From positions 62,001-126,000 of the forward strand of contig NZ_JABEQM010000004.1 of the NCBI RefSeq assembly GCF_014174155.1: a stretch of 64,000 bases of DNA. The letters run 5' to 3'. The stretch comes from Gluconacetobacter tumulisoli (GTDB lineage: Bacteria; Pseudomonadota; Alphaproteobacteria; Acetobacterales; Acetobacteraceae). Every line of letters begins with the position of its first letter. Positions within the stretch are counted from its first letter, which is position 1. The translations under genes and the position numbers were made by a program. Shown here in pieces: positions 62,134 to 64,000 of this stretch. The notes under the pieces are model-generated. The model searched no databases. It was not told the origin of the DNA and was given only the letters and a program-made list of their open reading frames with translations.

Positions 62134-63009
62134 GTGCGCCGGCTTTTCCGCACCCGGCTTCTCTGTGCGGGGATCCTGGCGTTCTGCTCCGTTCCGGCGG
62201 CCCAGTCCCGGACGATCAAGATCTCAACCTGGAACCTGGACTGGCTGACCGATCGTCCGGCGGGCGACCCCGCCCTGCCCAGCGACGTGCGTCCGCGCGA
62301 TCATGAGGATCTGCGCCGGCTTGCGGCCTATGCGACGCGTCTGGACGCGGATCTGGTCGGGTTCGAGGAAGTGGATTCCGCCGCGCTGGCAGCGCGGCTG
62401 TTCCCGCCGGGGCGCTACCGGATCGTGATGGCCGCCGACCATGTGGTGCAGCATAGCGGCCTGGCGGTCGCACCCGGCCTGACGATCCAGCGCCACCCCG
62501 ACCTGACGGCACTGGACGTCTATCCCCCCGATGCGCCACACCATTTGCGCGCCGGCGTGGACGTCACGATCGGGGACGGCACGGCCATCCTCCGCATCCT
62601 GGTCGTCCATTTGAAGGCCGGGTGCCGCGACGCGCCGCCAGCCGACCGGCGGCCGGCCTGCCGGACCCTGGACCGGCAGATGGCCGTCCTGCGCGACTGG
62701 ATCACGGAACGGCAGGACGAAGGCGTGCCGTTCGTGGTCATGGGCGATTTCAATCGCGAACTGACCCCGACCGATCCCTTCATGCGGGCGCTGCAGGATG
62801 ACGGACCGCTAACCCTGGTGACGGCGGGACGGGCCTCCCCCTGCTGGGGCGGCGCGTATTTCATCGACCATCTGCTGCTGGGCAACCAGGCGCGGACCTG
62901 GCTGCACACCGACAGCCTGCGGGTCCTGACCTATGATGAACAGGACCCATCCCGCGCGCGGCACCTGTCCGACCATTGCCCGGTGTCGGTTCGCCTGGAG
63001 ATGCCCTAA
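62134..63009 (+). CDS. Secreted endonuclease/exonuclease/phosphatase family protein
   Basis: A 291-residue protein with a signal peptide (about 1-25, cut after AAQS) and an EEP fold: IKISTWNLDWL, VGFEEVDSAALA (Glu metal ligand), RILVVHLKAGC, FVVMGDFNREL (Asp-Asn) and the C-terminal LSDHCPVSVRL. These are the DNase I/sphingomyelinase/phosphatase-type motifs. Two pairs of cysteines may form disulfides outside the cytoplasm. Substrate unknown. GTG start at 62134, 12 bases after the carbonic anhydrase stop. Confidence 0.85.
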   Translation: MRRLFRTRLLCAGILAFCSVPAAQSRTIKISTWNLDWLTDRPAGDPALPSDVRPRDHEDLRRLAAYATRLDADLVGFEEVDSAALAARLFPPGRYRIVMAADHVVQHSGLAVAPGLTIQRHPDLTALDVYPPDAPHHLRAGVDVTIGDGTAILRILVVHLKAGCRDAPPADRRPACRTLDRQMAVLRDWITERQDEGVPFVVMGDFNRELTPTDPFMRALQDDGPLTLVTAGRASPCWGGAYFIDHLLLGNQARTWLHTDSLRVLTYDEQDPSRARHLSDHCPVSVRLEMP

Positions 63010-63087
63010 GGTCGGCACCGTGACGTCCCGCACGCCGGCAAGCTATCGTGGGCAGGGACGGAACGGGACCGGAAAGGACATCATCGG

Positions 63088-64000
63088 ATGGAACAGCGAC
63101 ATCTCGGCCGTTCCGGCCTGAGCGTCTCGGCCGTCGGGCTGGGCTGCAACAATCTGGGCGGCCGCATCGACCTGGAGGCATCCCGCGCCGTGGTACATCA
63201 GGCTCTGGACAGCGGCATCACCCTGTTCGACGTGGCCGATGTCTATGGCCGGCGTGAAGCCCATTACGGCGCATCGGAAGAGGCGCTGGGCGCCATCCTG
63301 GGTCCGCGCCGCAACGATATCATGCTGGCGACGAAATTCGGCATGCCGATGGACGCCGAGGGCCGCAAGCAGGGCGCATCCCGCCGATATATCCGCGACG
63401 CCGTCGAGGCCAGCCTGCGGCGCCTGTGCACCGACCGAATCGATCTCTACCAGGTCCATACCCCGGACCCGGCAACCCCGATCGAGGAAACGCTGCGCGC
63501 GCTGGACGATTTGATCCGCGACGGCAAAATCCTGTATGCCGGCTGTTCCAATTTTCCCGCCTGGCAGGTCGCCGATGCGCAGCACGTGGCGCGGGCGGCC
63601 GGGGTCGCCGGTTTCATTTCCTGCCAGGACGAACTGTCGCTGCTGGCGCGCGATGCCGAGCGCGACCTGATCCCGGCGATGCGGCATTTCGGGCTGGGCC
63701 TGCTGCCCTATTTTCCGCTGGCCAGCGGTGTGCTGACCGGCAAATACCACCGCGACACCCCACCGCCCGAAGGCAGCCGCCTTGGCGCATGGACTCATTT
63801 GCGCGACCGCTACCTGACCGACAGGAACTGGACAGTGCTGGAAGGACTGGCCGTCGTCGCCGAAACGCATGGCCGGACCCTGACCGAACTCGCGTTCGGA
63901 TGGCTGCTGGCCCACGACGTGGTGGGCTCGGTCATCGCCGGGGCCACCCGGCCCGCGCAGGTCCTGGCCAATGCCGCCGCCGCTGCCCGTCCCCTGTCGG
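63088..64000 (+). CDS. Aldo/keto reductase (3' end cut by window edge)
   Basis: The reading frame is open to the last base; 304 residues are visible. It is a TIM-barrel NADPH reductase of the YajO/Tas-like group: LGRSGLSVSAVGLGC, the catalytic Asp48, Tyr53 (FDVADVYG), Lys83 (LATKFG), then DLYQVHTPDP and the NADP-binding SVIAGATRPAQVLAN. It may reduce aldehydes or ketones. ATG at 63088. The last few residues are missing. Confidence 0.9.
   Translation, partial: MEQRHLGRSGLSVSAVGLGCNNLGGRIDLEASRAVVHQALDSGITLFDVADVYGRREAHYGASEEALGAILGPRRNDIMLATKFGMPMDAEGRKQGASRRYIRDAVEASLRRLCTDRIDLYQVHTPDPATPIEETLRALDDLIRDGKILYAGCSNFPAWQVADAQHVARAAGVAGFISCQDELSLLARDAERDLIPAMRHFGLGLLPYFPLASGVLTGKYHRDTPPPEGSRLGAWTHLRDRYLTDRNWTVLEGLAVVAETHGRTLTELAFGWLLAHDVVGSVIAGATRPAQVLANAAAAARPLS

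Overview
The window is a compact, high-GC (roughly two-thirds G+C by eye) chromosomal segment of an alphaproteobacterium, most likely an acetic acid bacterium (Acetobacteraceae, Gluconacetobacter/Komagataeibacter-like). This rests on several things together: the alphaproteobacterial order rpoZ-rsh-acpS-lepB-rnc-era, the block rpmH-rnpA-yidD-yidC-ysxC-argB-dapD-dapE, the single-polypeptide AroK-AroB fusion, the DUF1150/Hsp20 pair, malate:quinone oxidoreductase and the sugar-acid genes. Species assignment is inference. I see no rRNA, tRNA, CRISPR array, prophage or intact insertion sequence.

Layout. 0-3.7 kb: end of hpf, DUF1150, an Hsp20 gene with a sigma-32-like promoter, then def-fmt-truA on the plus strand. 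3.8-10.9 kb (minus): rpmH-rnpA-yidD-yidC-ysxC-argB, then dapD-dapE and a small membrane protein. 11.0-31 kb: a tiny DHp-like protein and glyoxalase, then a long minus-strand envelope block (pyrH, frr, uppS, cdsA, dxr, rseP, bamA, skp-like, lpxD, fabZ, lpxA, lpxI), preceded by folK-rpoZ-rsh-acpS-lepB-rnc-era. 31-39 kb: NYN-domain protein, mqo, an orphan phosphotransacetylase-family gene, msrPQ, a beta-hydroxyacid dehydrogenase, an NDUFAF6-like synthase homologue and sodB. 39.3 kb: a frameshifted AAC(6')-like acetyltransferase pseudogene. 39.7-45.7 kb: a six-gene operon for galactonate use (iclR-dgoK-dgoA-dgoD-SDR-sugar porter) with a perfect palindrome upstream. 45.9-51.5 kb: yajC, a DUF815 ATPase, a Rieske oxygenase, a GNAT-Nudix fusion, an SMP-30 lactonase and a CinA-like protein. 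51.6-57 kb: accA, xerD with a coupled 47-residue membrane peptide, aroKB and an OmpA-family porin. 57-64 kb: gtrA, tenA, alaS, a beta-carbonic anhydrase, a secreted EEP-fold protein and a truncated aldo/keto reductase.

How the genes work together. Most of the window is housekeeping: translation start and protein maturation (def, fmt, frr, alaS, truA), inner-membrane insertion (yidC, yidD, lepB, yajC), outer-membrane assembly and lipid A synthesis (bamA, skp-like, lpx genes, fabZ), isoprenoid and phospholipid precursors (dxr, uppS, cdsA), lysine/arginine/aromatic amino acid synthesis, and stringent response (rsh, rpoZ). The accessory part is the galactonate operon, the Rieske oxygenase, stress genes (sodB, msrPQ, hsp20, gloA) and the decayed acetyltransferase. 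I found no clear undescribed multi-gene system. The most interesting signals are small: a DHp-only protein, the xerD-coupled micropeptide, the two gene fusions, the palindrome at the dgo operon, and a pair of related imperfect inverted repeats that abut stop codons.
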